From the NCBI GenBank assembly GCA_902543145.1, contig CACBXG010000007.1, positions 35,417 to 99,416 on the forward strand: a stretch of DNA of 64,000 nucleotides, written 5' to 3'. The position numbers were made by a program, and so were the translations under genes. Shown piece by piece: positions 30,019-38,269 of the stretch (position 1 is its first letter; every line of letters begins with the position of its first letter). This stretch comes from an uncultured SAR116 cluster alpha proteobacterium (GTDB taxonomy: Bacteria > Pseudomonadota > Alphaproteobacteria > Puniceispirillales > Marisalimonadaceae). The notes beneath the pieces are model-generated. The model searched no databases. It had not been told where the DNA came from and worked only from the letters and a program-made list of their open reading frames with translations.

Positions 30019-31137
30019 TTAATACACATCTAATAAATATCTTTTTTCTTTTTTTAACATTTTTAAATATTCCAAAGCTTTTTTGTCGTCACATTTAAGC
30101 TCTTTTGCAATTATATTTATAATTGTGACTTCAACATCTTTAGCCATTTTTTGAGCATCTCCACATACGTAAATTATTGCATCATTTTCTAACCATTGGA
30201 AAAATTCATAACTTCTTTCATAAATTTTATCCTGTACATAAATTTTTTTATCTTGATCTCTTGAAAAAGCAGTATCTAAATTATTCAAAATTTTTTCTTC
30301 TACAAAATTTAAAATTTGATCACCATATATAAAATCATTTTTCCTAGTCTGAGCACCAAAGAACAACCAATTTTTCCCATTACTCTTTAGATATTTTCTT
30401 TCTTGTATAAAAGATAAAAAGGGCGCCACACCTGTACCAGGACCAATCATAATTATTGGCTTATTTTGGTTATCAGGCAATTTGAACAATTTATTTGGAA
30501 TTAAGAAGACCTTTATTTTATCACCTAATTCACAACTATCAGATAAAAAAGTCGAACAAACACCATCATAATCTCTTTTTTTTCTTTGCCATCGTTGAGT
30601 TGAAACAGTTAGATGCACTGAGTTTTTAAAAATTAAGTTACTTGATGCAATAGAATATGATCTATGCTGTAGTGGTTTTAAAAGAGTTAAAAAATGCAAT
30701 ATATCAAATTTAAGACTTTCATCTAAATTCATGAAATCTAAAACATCTTTTCCATATTTAAAATCCATCAATATATTAATGTTTTTAGTATCTAAAGCAT
30801 AATTTAATTCTTTATGATTAATATTATCGTTAACAAATTTTATTAATCTGTTCGTTGGCGTAAGAATCTCAAATTTTTTTTCAAGTAACTCATAAATGTT
30901 AAGATCATACCCTTCTGGTATGTATGTGGGATTTATTTGTAATCTATTTATAATAGCTCTTACTAAAGTATCATTATTTACTGGGAAAATTCCTAAGCTA
31001 TCTCCAGGTTGATAAATAATACCACTATCACCCAGAGAAATTTCATAATGAAAAACTTCTTTGTTTGACTGTTTGCCAGATAAAAGTTTTTTTGAAGTGA
31101 TTTTAGCTAAATATGGGTTATGTCTATTCCAATTCAT
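30019..31137 (-). CDS. CysJ-like FAD/NADPH reductase lacking the flavodoxin domain
   Basis: A 372-residue protein homologous to the C-terminal part of sulfite reductase flavoprotein and P450 reductase. It has the connecting/FAD domain (PGDSLGIFPVN near residue 45, HRSYSIASS near 158), the NADPH-binding motif GPGTGVAPFLSFIQER near 228, a YVCGDAQKMAKDV near 325 and an aromatic C-terminus YLLDVY. The FMN flavodoxin domain of E. coli CysJ (599 residues) is absent, so electrons must leave by another carrier or the protein works with a separate partner. It is 40 bases upstream of the LysR gene on the same strand. The acceptor is unknown; assimilatory sulfite reductase is one option. Confidence 0.8.
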   Translation of the reverse strand: MNWNRHNPYLAKITSKKLLSGKQSNKEVFHYEISLGDSGIIYQPGDSLGIFPVNNDTLVRAIINRLQINPTYIPEGYDLNIYELLEKKFEILTPTNRLIKFVNDNINHKELNYALDTKNINILMDFKYGKDVLDFMNLDESLKFDILHFLTLLKPLQHRSYSIASSNLIFKNSVHLTVSTQRWQRKKRDYDGVCSTFLSDSCELGDKIKVFLIPNKLFKLPDNQNKPIIMIGPGTGVAPFLSFIQERKYLKSNGKNWLFFGAQTRKNDFIYGDQILNFVEEKILNNLDTAFSRDQDKKIYVQDKIYERSYEFFQWLENDAIIYVCGDAQKMAKDVEVTIINIIAKELKCDDKKALEYLKMLKKEKRYLLDVY

Positions 31138-31252
31138 ACAATTACAGCTTAAAAAATTTTAAAAGAAATTAAAATAATAATTAATCCTATTTTTAATTAG
31201 ATATTATCAATATATAAGATAAATAAAGTTTATGTAAAAGATAGAGTTTTAA

Positions 31253-32044
31253 ATGGCTTTAGAAATAATAATTATTTTATCATTAATTCAAGGAATTACA
31301 GAATTTTTACCTATTTCATCTAGTGCCCATCTAATCATAATACCTGAATTTTTTTTTAATGTAGATTCCAGCAGAGGATTTGACGTCTCTCTTCACTTTG
31401 GGTCTTTATTAGCTGTAATATATTATTTAAAGAAGGATTTAATGAAAATAATTTCAGATACAATATATTTTAAAATAGATAACGAAGGCTTTATTATTTT
31501 AAAAAATCTAATAATAAGCACTATACCAGTTATTATTGTAGGATTTTTGGTTCATATAAATAATTTTGATATAATTAGAAGCTTAGAAGTCATTGGATGG
31601 ACCACCTTAATATTTGGAATATTATTAGGTATTACAGACAGAAATCTTAAAGTTATAAAATATTTTAAAAATTTGAATTTAAAGGACGCACTTGTAATTG
31701 GCATTGCTCAGACACTAGCAATTATTCCTGGAACTAGTAGATCAGGCATTGTTATAACTGCTGGATTATATATGGGTTTCAGCCGTTTTGATGCGTCTAA
31801 ATATTCTCTTTTATTATCAATCCCAGTTATAATAGCCGCAACTACTTTGGAAAGCATAAACTTGTTCATCGAAAAAGGTTTCTTTTTTAATAATGAAATG
31901 ATTATGGGTATCATTTTAAGTTTTTGCGTCGCTTTAATTACGATTAGGTTATTTATGAACTGGATTAATAAAGCTTCACTTAAAATTTTCGTTGCATATA
32001 GAATTATGCTTGGGATTCTGATCTTAATATATGCTTACATTTAA
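31253..32044 (+). CDS. uppP: Undecaprenyl-diphosphatase UppP/BacA
   Basis: A 263-residue multi-spanning membrane protein that dephosphorylates undecaprenyl pyrophosphate to recycle the lipid carrier for peptidoglycan and O-antigen. The two hallmark motifs are present: ITEFLPISSSAHLII near residue 15 and PGTSRSGIVITAG near 160, with the catalytic Glu/Ser/Arg residues. About eight hydrophobic segments are visible. It ends 10 bases from the convergent NDUFA9-like gene. Confidence 0.96.
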   Translation: MALEIIIILSLIQGITEFLPISSSAHLIIIPEFFFNVDSSRGFDVSLHFGSLLAVIYYLKKDLMKIISDTIYFKIDNEGFIILKNLIISTIPVIIVGFLVHINNFDIIRSLEVIGWTTLIFGILLGITDRNLKVIKYFKNLNLKDALVIGIAQTLAIIPGTSRSGIVITAGLYMGFSRFDASKYSLLLSIPVIIAATTLESINLFIEKGFFFNNEMIMGIILSFCVALITIRLFMNWINKASLKIFVAYRIMLGILILIYAYI

Positions 32045-32054
32045 CTTAGTTTTA

Positions 32055-32966
32055 TTAATATATCTTAAGAAGCTCAGTTTTCATGTCAGATGTTTTAATA
32101 CCTAAATCTTTTAACCCAGGTAAACCATTCTTTAATATATTATCTGTTTTAAGAAGTATCATTTGATCTACTGTAAAAGGAGGTTTAGGTAAATTTTGTA
32201 AAAAAAAAGCAGGAATCATCATGAGTTTTGGATTTAGCGGAATAAGAAATCTTTTAATATTTTTAATTTCTAATAAGATTTTTAACAGTTCTTCAAAAGA
32301 GAAGATTGTATCACCTGCTAATTCATAAATATTATTTTTATTTTTTCTATCTTTTATTAATTTTATTATTGCTTTTGCAACATCTTCAACAAAAACTGGT
32401 TGGAATTTTGTTGATCTAGATATTAATGGCAAAAAGGGAGAAATCTTAGTCATGTCAGAAAACTGTCCAAAAAAATTATCGCCCTTACCATAGAGTAATG
32501 AAGGTCTTAAAATTTTTCCATTAGGAAAATGTTTTAGCAATTGGTATTCTCCCTCTGCTTTACTTCTAGAATATTTACTTTCAGAATTCGTAGATACACC
32601 AAGTGCAGAAACATGAATTAAAGTATTTATTTTATGTTTTGAAGAAATCTTTCCTAAAAAAGCAGGAATATCTGTATGTACTCTAAAAAAATCACCACTT
32701 TTATTTTCAAAAAGAATACCACATAAATTAATTATAGAATCTACATTTTTAATATTTTCTTCAATGATATTTAAATTGTTAATATTCCACTGAATACATT
32801 TAATATTATTGTCAGGAAAAATTTTGTTTAAATTTTTTTGATAATTATTTTTTCGTGTAAATAAAATTATTTCAGCATTTACATTTAAAAGTAATTTCAA
32901 CAATAATTTTCCTAAAAACCCACTACCCCCAATAACTGCAATTTTTTTATTTATATTTGTTCCCAT
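32055..32966 (-). CDS. NDUFA9-like NAD(P)-binding epimerase family protein
   Basis: A 303-residue atypical short-chain dehydrogenase with the N-terminal Rossmann loop GGSGFLGKLLLKLL and, near residue 130, the YSRSKAEGE segment holding the Tyr-x3-Lys pair. LRPSLLYGKGDNFF near 155 matches the complex I NDUFA9 subunit family, which in alphaproteobacteria is found beside uppP and is sometimes linked to ubiquinone or complex I assembly. It is a single gene convergent with uppP. Exact role is not established. Confidence 0.8.
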   Translation of the reverse strand: MGTNINKKIAVIGGSGFLGKLLLKLLLNVNAEIILFTRKNNYQKNLNKIFPDNNIKCIQWNINNLNIIEENIKNVDSIINLCGILFENKSGDFFRVHTDIPAFLGKISSKHKINTLIHVSALGVSTNSESKYSRSKAEGEYQLLKHFPNGKILRPSLLYGKGDNFFGQFSDMTKISPFLPLISRSTKFQPVFVEDVAKAIIKLIKDRKNKNNIYELAGDTIFSFEELLKILLEIKNIKRFLIPLNPKLMMIPAFFLQNLPKPPFTVDQMILLKTDNILKNGLPGLKDLGIKTSDMKTELLKIY

Positions 32967-33075
32967 TGGATTTACCTTTTATGCTATATTGAAATATGAT
33001 TTTGTTTATAGATTTATTTAACTACTTATTATATTTAGTCATGACACATATTTTTTAAAGTTTTATGGATAATAA

Positions 33076-33699
33076 ATGACTTATTTTTTATATAATGATG
33101 ACATTTCATCTGAAGTGAAGTTTGGTGATGTTATAGCAATTGACACTGAAACTATGGGACTCAATATTAATAGAGATAGATTATGTTTGATACAGCTATC
33201 AAGTGGAGATGGAAATGCGCATCTTGTTCAAATATCCAAAAAAAGCTTAGAAAAAGAAAATAATTTTACTAATCTAAAAAATATTTTTAAAAATCCAAAT
33301 TCAACAAAATTATTTCATTTTGCAAGATTTGATATAGCTGTTATAGAAAAAAATATATGTAAATTAGATGGTCCATTGTATTGTACAAAAATAGCATCAA
33401 AGTTATCGAGAACTTTTGGCGCAAAACATGGTCTAGCTGACTTATGTAAAGATCTTTTGAATTTAGAGTTAGATAAACAAAATCAAACTTCTGATTGGGG
33501 ATTAGAAAATCTTAGTGAGGCTCAATTAAAATACGCCGCTTCAGATGTTCTTCATCTACATCAAATAAAGAATAAATTAGATCAATTACTTATACGTGAG
33601 AATAAAGAAGAAATTGCTCAAAAGTGTTTTGAATTTTTAAAAACACGATCAGAATTAGATTTAATTGGATTTGATAATTTAGATATATTTGCTCATTGA
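33076..33699 (+). CDS. rnd: Ribonuclease D-like 3'-5' exonuclease (short)
   Basis: A 207-residue DEDDy exonuclease: Exo I AIDTETMGL near residue 23, Exo II FHFARFDIAV near 83 and Exo III YAASDVLHL near 155 are all present. It lacks the C-terminal HRDC domains of E. coli RNase D (375 residues), which is the normal short form of alphaproteobacteria. It would trim 3' ends of tRNA and other small RNAs. It precedes lptC-lptA-lptB, a conserved alphaproteobacterial neighbourhood. Confidence 0.9.
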   Translation: MTYFLYNDDISSEVKFGDVIAIDTETMGLNINRDRLCLIQLSSGDGNAHLVQISKKSLEKENNFTNLKNIFKNPNSTKLFHFARFDIAVIEKNICKLDGPLYCTKIASKLSRTFGAKHGLADLCKDLLNLELDKQNQTSDWGLENLSEAQLKYAASDVLHLHQIKNKLDQLLIRENKEEIAQKCFEFLKTRSELDLIGFDNLDIFAH

Positions 33700-33733
33700 T
33701 AAATTAAAACTTAACAAAAATTTTTAGATAAAA

Positions 33734-34309
33734 ATGAAAATAATTAGTGGTAAAATAATCTTCGCTTCTTTAGTTTTTCTTCTTATTATGAGTTTTGTGG
33801 TTAATAATTTCTTAAACAACGATGATTTTTTTAGAGAGAAAGATAAATATAAAAGAAGCTCACAGAACCAAGATAAGATAATTGGTGTTGAAATAAGACA
33901 ACAAAATAAACAAGGAGATAAATTCTTAATTATGGCTGATACCTTAGAAGAAATAAAATCAAAAGAGAAGAAGGTCATTTTAGAAAATTCTTTAACAACA
34001 ATTGATCAAAAAGGTATTTTAACTAAAATTTCAGCAGGAAATGCAATCATAACCAATGATTACAATGATTTCATTTTTTCAAACAAAGTAAAAATCACAA
34101 AAAAAACTAGAAAATTCACTCTTACTACAAAATCATTAACTGGAACTTTTAAAAAAGGTAATTATCATACAAATGATGATGTCGATATAGTTTCTGGGAA
34201 TACCGTAATAACAGGTAAAGGTATTCAAATTAAAAAAAATGGTGAATATATAAAAATTAAAGGAAAAGCAAAATTAAAAATGCTTTTATCACAAAAAAAT
34301 GCCAACTAA
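33734..34309 (+). CDS. lptC: LPS export ABC transporter periplasmic protein LptC
   Basis: A 191-residue protein with a single N-terminal membrane anchor (residues about 8-28) and a beta-strand-rich OstA-like periplasmic domain. LptC sits between the LptBFG ATPase complex and LptA and passes lipopolysaccharide toward the outer membrane. Sequence similarity is diffuse as usual for the family; the call depends on the anchor, length and the lptA and lptB genes that follow. It overlaps lptA by 11 bases. Confidence 0.85.
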   Translation: MKIISGKIIFASLVFLLIMSFVVNNFLNNDDFFREKDKYKRSSQNQDKIIGVEIRQQNKQGDKFLIMADTLEEIKSKEKKVILENSLTTIDQKGILTKISAGNAIITNDYNDFIFSNKVKITKKTRKFTLTTKSLTGTFKKGNYHTNDDVDIVSGNTVITGKGIQIKKNGEYIKIKGKAKLKMLLSQKNAN

Positions 34310-35096
34310 TAAATTAACTTTACTTGTTTTAATTTTGATTACTTCTTTTTCACAACCAGTGTGGGCAAAAACAAATAATAAGTCAGAATTAACTGTGGAG
34401 GCTGACGAATCATTAGAATGGTTTGAAAAGGAAAAATACTATCTTGCAAAAGGAAATGTTATTTTGAAAAAAGATGGTGTTATTCTAAAAGCAAATACTG
34501 TTAAAGCTGATTATGTTCTTCAAAATGGAGAAAATATTTTGAAAAAAATAATTGCAAAAGATAAAGTTGTTTTAACAAAAGAAAACACAAAAGCAACTGG
34601 TCAATATATAACATATAATTTAAATGACAAGATTGCAAAGATATCAGGTACTTTCCAGACATTTTCATCTCCATCTGGATACGTAGAATCAACAAAAAAT
34701 ATTATTTTTGACGATGTGAATAACAAAGCCGAAGCAGAAGGAAATGTTAAAATAATTTTATCAAATAAAACTATAATTTATGCAGATAATGTTAAAGCTA
34801 ATTTTGAACCTACTAACAAATCTTTAAAAAAGGCTATTGCTAAGGGAAATGTTATCATTGAAAACAAGGCAAAAGATAGAACATCTAAAGCTGATTTTGG
34901 AGTTTATAATGCAAATGATGAAATTATACGATTAACCGGTAATGTTGTAATAATTAACCAAAAATCTAAACTTTCAGGCTCTAAAGGTGTTACAAATTTG
35001 AGAACTGGTATTAGTAATATTGTTGGTGATAAAAAAAATAAGAAACGTGTTAAAGGCACTTTTTCTCCCGTTAAAAAACAAAAAAAAGGAGATTAA
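34299..35096 (+). CDS. lptA: LPS transport periplasmic protein LptA
   Basis: A 265-residue protein with a cleavable signal peptide (hydrophobic residues 5-20, then a QPVWA-K cleavage region) and repeated OstA beta-jellyroll strands of the pattern AKGNVIL, AEGNVKI, AKGNVII, LTGNVVI. LptA oligomers form the periplasmic bridge for lipopolysaccharide. It is longer than E. coli LptA (185 residues) and ends in a basic Lys-rich tail. It overlaps lptC, and an apparent lptB start lies directly after its stop. Confidence 0.9.
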   Translation: MPTNKLTLLVLILITSFSQPVWAKTNNKSELTVEADESLEWFEKEKYYLAKGNVILKKDGVILKANTVKADYVLQNGENILKKIIAKDKVVLTKENTKATGQYITYNLNDKIAKISGTFQTFSSPSGYVESTKNIIFDDVNNKAEAEGNVKIILSNKTIIYADNVKANFEPTNKSLKKAIAKGNVIIENKAKDRTSKADFGVYNANDEIIRLTGNVVIINQKSKLSGSKGVTNLRTGISNIVGDKKNKKRVKGTFSPVKKQKKGD

Positions 35097-35097
35097 A

Positions 35098-35925
35098 CTG
35101 ACTAGTTTAGAAGAAGAGCTCAAACGTTTAAAATCATCATTAAGTGATAAAAACAATAAAAATGCTTCTATATCTTATGCATTTAATAAATCTAAAGATA
35201 CAATTCCAAGTCAAGAATTAAAAGTAAATTCTATTTCTAAATCATACAACAAAAGAAAAGTTGTTAATAAAGTTTCTTTAAAGTTAAATAGAGGAGAAGC
35301 TGTTGGGCTTCTTGGCCCAAATGGAGCTGGTAAAACTACCTGTTTTTACATGATTGCAGGACTTATTGATACTGATGAAGGTGACATTTTTTTAAATAAA
35401 GAACGTATTAATCACTTGCCAATGCATATGCGTTCAAAAGAAGGGATTGGTTACTTACCACAAGAATCATCTATTTTTAGAGGATTAACAGTTGAAGAAA
35501 ATATATTGTCTATTTTGGAAGTACAAAAATATAACAAGAACTATAAATTTCAAATTTTAGAAGAACTATTGGCTGAATTTAATTTAAATAAAATAAGAAA
35601 CTCAAATGGTGCAACATTGTCTGGGGGAGAAAGAAGAAGAACTGAGATTGCTCGAGCCTTAGCTTCAAGTCCAAGTTTCATTCTTCTAGATGAACCGCTT
35701 GCAGGTATAGATCCCATTGCAATTAATGATGTTAGAAATTTAATCAATAAATTAAAATCAAAAAATATAGGTGTACTTATTACAGATCACAACGTCAGAG
35801 AAACTCTAAGTATAGTTGACAGAGCATATATACTTTTTGATGGGTCTGTTATCATGTCAGGCAGCCCAAGCGAAATTAAAATAGATAGTACCGTTAGAGA
35901 TGTATATCTTGGAAATAATTTTTAA
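35098..35925 (+). CDS. lptB: LPS export ABC transporter ATP-binding protein LptB, probable CUG start
   Basis: The ATPase of the LptBFG complex that powers lipopolysaccharide extraction. Walker A GPNGAGKTT, the signature LSGGERRR, Walker B SFILLDEPLAGID and the switch DHNVRET are all present. The track start (ATG 35020) would overlap lptA by 77 bases. A strong GGAG lies 6 bases before an in-frame CTG at 35098, one base after the lptA stop, with no ATG, GTG or TTG nearby, so a CUG start is the best reading. From there the protein is 275 residues, with an unusual Lys/Ser-rich extension of about 45 residues ahead of the ABC domain. Confidence 0.88.
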   Translation: MTSLEEELKRLKSSLSDKNNKNASISYAFNKSKDTIPSQELKVNSISKSYNKRKVVNKVSLKLNRGEAVGLLGPNGAGKTTCFYMIAGLIDTDEGDIFLNKERINHLPMHMRSKEGIGYLPQESSIFRGLTVEENILSILEVQKYNKNYKFQILEELLAEFNLNKIRNSNGATLSGGERRRTEIARALASSPSFILLDEPLAGIDPIAINDVRNLINKLKSKNIGVLITDHNVRETLSIVDRAYILFDGSVIMSGSPSEIKIDSTVRDVYLGNNF

Positions 35926-35949
35926 AACTAAAGTTTTTAAAATATATAC

Positions 35950-35994
35950 TTGACTGATGTCGAAGTTGGTATTAATTAAACGAACACTTAATTA
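35950..35994 (+). promoter_or_regulatory. Candidate promoter and dyad between lptB and ptsN
   Basis: The 95-base gap between lptB and ptsN holds a TTGACT (35950) that could be a -35 box and the inverted repeat TAATTAA-N8-TTAATTA (35973-35994), about 25 bases before the ptsN start. A dyad of pure A/T arises easily in this background, so it is only a candidate. Confidence 0.25.
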
Positions 35995-36020
35995 GTTATT
36001 CCTAAAATCGAAGGTTAAAT

Positions 36021-36485
36021 ATGAATATCAATGATATGTTGTCTGATGATGCTTTCTTAGTGAATTTTGAGGGCACGAGTAAAAAACAAGTATTAGACGA
36101 ATTAAGTAAATTAGCAGAAACCAAACTAGGAATAAATTCTAGAAAACTTTTAGAAGATTTAGCAAAAAGAGAAAAATTAGGCTCAACAGCAGTTGGAAAT
36201 GGAATTGCTATTCCTCATGCTAATGTAACAAATATTGATAAACCTTATGTTTTTGTATCAACACTAGTTAATGGATTAGACTTTAATTCTTCAGATGATA
36301 TGCCTGTGGATATTATCTTTCTATTAATTGCTCCAGACAACAAAGGCTCAGAACATCTACAAGCTCTAGCCCTAATATCACGATTATTAAGAAACAAAGA
36401 GCTTACAACAAAATTAAGAGGTTGCAAAAGCAATGAAAGTGCTCTTGCTGTAATTTCTCAATCAATTAGAGAAGAAGCTGCATAA
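36021..36485 (+). CDS. ptsN: PTS EIIA-Ntr-like regulator PtsN
   Basis: A 154-residue EIIA(Ntr) domain. The phosphorylatable His is in NGIAIPHANV near residue 67, and the DMPVDIIFLLIAP segment near 92 matches the fold. PtsN normally takes phosphate from NPr/EI-Ntr and regulates K+ transport, nitrogen or envelope stress. In other proteobacteria lptB is followed by rpoN and hpf before ptsN; both are absent here. It ends 4 bases from a convergent dehydrogenase gene. Its phosphodonor is not in this window. Confidence 0.93.
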   Translation: MNINDMLSDDAFLVNFEGTSKKQVLDELSKLAETKLGINSRKLLEDLAKREKLGSTAVGNGIAIPHANVTNIDKPYVFVSTLVNGLDFNSSDDMPVDIIFLLIAPDNKGSEHLQALALISRLLRNKELTTKLRGCKSNESALAVISQSIREEAA

Positions 36486-36489
36486 TAAA

Positions 36490-37467
36490 TCATTTGTTTA
36501 CTTGGTTTAATATCGGTTTTTTATCTATATAGTTTAGTATAGAACTTATTGCTTCCGTTGCTATATCGTTAAAACACTCATCTGTCCAACAAAGAGCATG
36601 AGGAGTTATTATAACATTTTGATATTTTAATAATTTACTGTCTGTTGAAAGAGGTTCTTTTTCGGTCACATCTAGACCAGCACCCGCAATTTCATTTTCT
36701 TGAAGTGCATTTTCCAAATGACTTTCATTAATTACAGGGCCTCTTGATAAATTAAAAATATAAGCACTTTTTTTCATATTTGAAAAAAAATTACTTTGAA
36801 TCATGCCTTTTGTATTACTATCAAGATTACAGAGAATTACAATAAAATCGCTTTTACATGCTAATTCAATCAGATCAACTTTAATTGCACCAATTTCTGT
36901 TAATTGTTTTTCCGATTTAAATGGATCATATGCTAAAATATTCTTAAAGAAAGGCTTTGACAACTTAATTGTCTCACTGCCTATACTTCCTGCTCCTATG
37001 ACCCCTAATGTCTTTTGCGCTAACCCTGTGCCCATAAAATTAGTTCTGTCATTCCATTTACCACTCCTTACAAGATGATCTTTTTGTAATAATTTTCCAG
37101 CTGTTGCAAAAATCATTGTTAAAGCTGCAACGGCAACTGGTCTTCTAACTGCATTAGGAGTATTAGTAACTATAATATCTTTCTTTTTCATAGCTTCAAT
37201 ATCGACAGAATCAAAACCAACACCAAATCTAGAGATTATTTTTAATTTACAATTAGAATCAGACACACAATTTGCATTTGCTTTTGGTAAATTCAAAAGA
37301 ATTGCATCAAATTTTGAAGTCATTTCTGTGTCTAATTCAATTATTGATTTATCCATCCAATATATTTCAATATCTTCTCTGTGTTTTAAGAGATTTAATG
37401 GTTCCATTCCAAAACATGGCTCATCACGACTATTTAACAAATCACCTGAAATACCAACCCTAAACAT
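36490..37467 (-). CDS. D-2-hydroxyacid dehydrogenase (copy 2)
   Basis: A 325-residue D-isomer-specific 2-hydroxyacid dehydrogenase with the NAD motif GVIGAGSIGSETIK near residue 150, catalytic Arg in NLSRGPVINE near 240 and the His in TPHALCWTDE near 288. It begins with a domain that carries MEPLNLLKHRE. It is the last gene of a minus-strand set with an HpcH/HpaI aldolase and a GhrA-like reductase, parallel to the operon at 1-3 kb. Substrate unknown. Confidence 0.87.
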   Translation of the reverse strand: MFRVGISGDLLNSRDEPCFGMEPLNLLKHREDIEIYWMDKSIIELDTEMTSKFDAILLNLPKANANCVSDSNCKLKIISRFGVGFDSVDIEAMKKKDIIVTNTPNAVRRPVAVAALTMIFATAGKLLQKDHLVRSGKWNDRTNFMGTGLAQKTLGVIGAGSIGSETIKLSKPFFKNILAYDPFKSEKQLTEIGAIKVDLIELACKSDFIVILCNLDSNTKGMIQSNFFSNMKKSAYIFNLSRGPVINESHLENALQENEIAGAGLDVTEKEPLSTDSKLLKYQNVIITPHALCWTDECFNDIATEAISSILNYIDKKPILNQVNK

Positions 37468-37497
37468 AATTTTACTCCATAATTTTTATTATCAAAA

Positions 37498-38244
37498 TTA
37501 TTTTAAAATTTGAGAAATTGATCTTGATAAAATATTCATTTCTGTTCCAACTGCAATCATATTAAAACCAAGTTTGGAATAAGTCTCTAATTCTTGTTTA
37601 TTATTAACCATTATACCTAGGCTTTTATTGTAAGAATTCGCAGCAAAAGCAATTTCATTAATTGCATCTAGATATATCGTTGAAGAAAAATCTCCAGGTA
37701 TTCCTAAAAAATTAGTTAAATCAAAATGTCCAACCCATAGACAATCCACACCATCTACTGAAGCAATTTCTTTTACATTTTCCAAACCTTGTTTTGTTTC
37801 AATTTGAATAATGTTGATTAGAGAATTATTTGCTTTTTCAATATAAGATAAAGGGTTTTGATTAATATAATTATCGTGTGCAAAACCAAACCCAGCACCA
37901 CGTTTACCCTTTGGAGGATATTTAGATGATTGGACAATTTTTATTGCATCATTAGGTGTATTTACCATTGGAACCATAATACCTGATGCACCTAAATCTA
38001 AAGCTCTAGCTATATAATTATAATTAATTTCAGGAATTCTTAAAAATGGTGCAATTTTATTCGCATTAGATATTATTGAAAGAGTCTTAAATTGTTCTAA
38101 AGAAAGACCTCCATGCTCCATGTCAAAAATTATGAACTCGCAACCTGCATTTTTAAGTATAATTGGTATTCCAGGACTAAAAAATTCAAAAATCATTGCA
38201 CCACGTAGTTGAGTCGATGTTGTTACCTTTTTTTTTAAGTCCAT
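37498..38244 (-). CDS. HpcH/HpaI-family aldolase (copy 2)
   Basis: A 248-residue aldolase of the same family as the gene at 1.1 kb but quite divergent from it. Catalytic motifs are present: FDMEHGG near residue 40 (His), PFLRIPE near 66 (Arg), IQIET near 145 (Glu) and WVGHFDLTNF near 168 (Asp). It is 30 bases upstream of one hydroxyacid dehydrogenase and 25 bases downstream of another, so aldol cleavage and reduction or oxidation of the products are probably linked. Substrate unknown. Confidence 0.87.
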   Translation of the reverse strand: MDLKKKVTTSTQLRGAMIFEFFSPGIPIILKNAGCEFIIFDMEHGGLSLEQFKTLSIISNANKIAPFLRIPEINYNYIARALDLGASGIMVPMVNTPNDAIKIVQSSKYPPKGKRGAGFGFAHDNYINQNPLSYIEKANNSLINIIQIETKQGLENVKEIASVDGVDCLWVGHFDLTNFLGIPGDFSSTIYLDAINEIAFAANSYNKSLGIMVNNKQELETYSKLGFNMIAVGTEMNILSRSISQILK

Positions 38245-38269
38245 AAGTAACTCCCCAAAATTTTAAACA

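Noticed and set aside
35020-35097. ATG start of lptB at 35020
   Set aside because: It would overlap lptA by 77 bases and lacks a clear ribosome site; the GGAG-CTG junction fits better.
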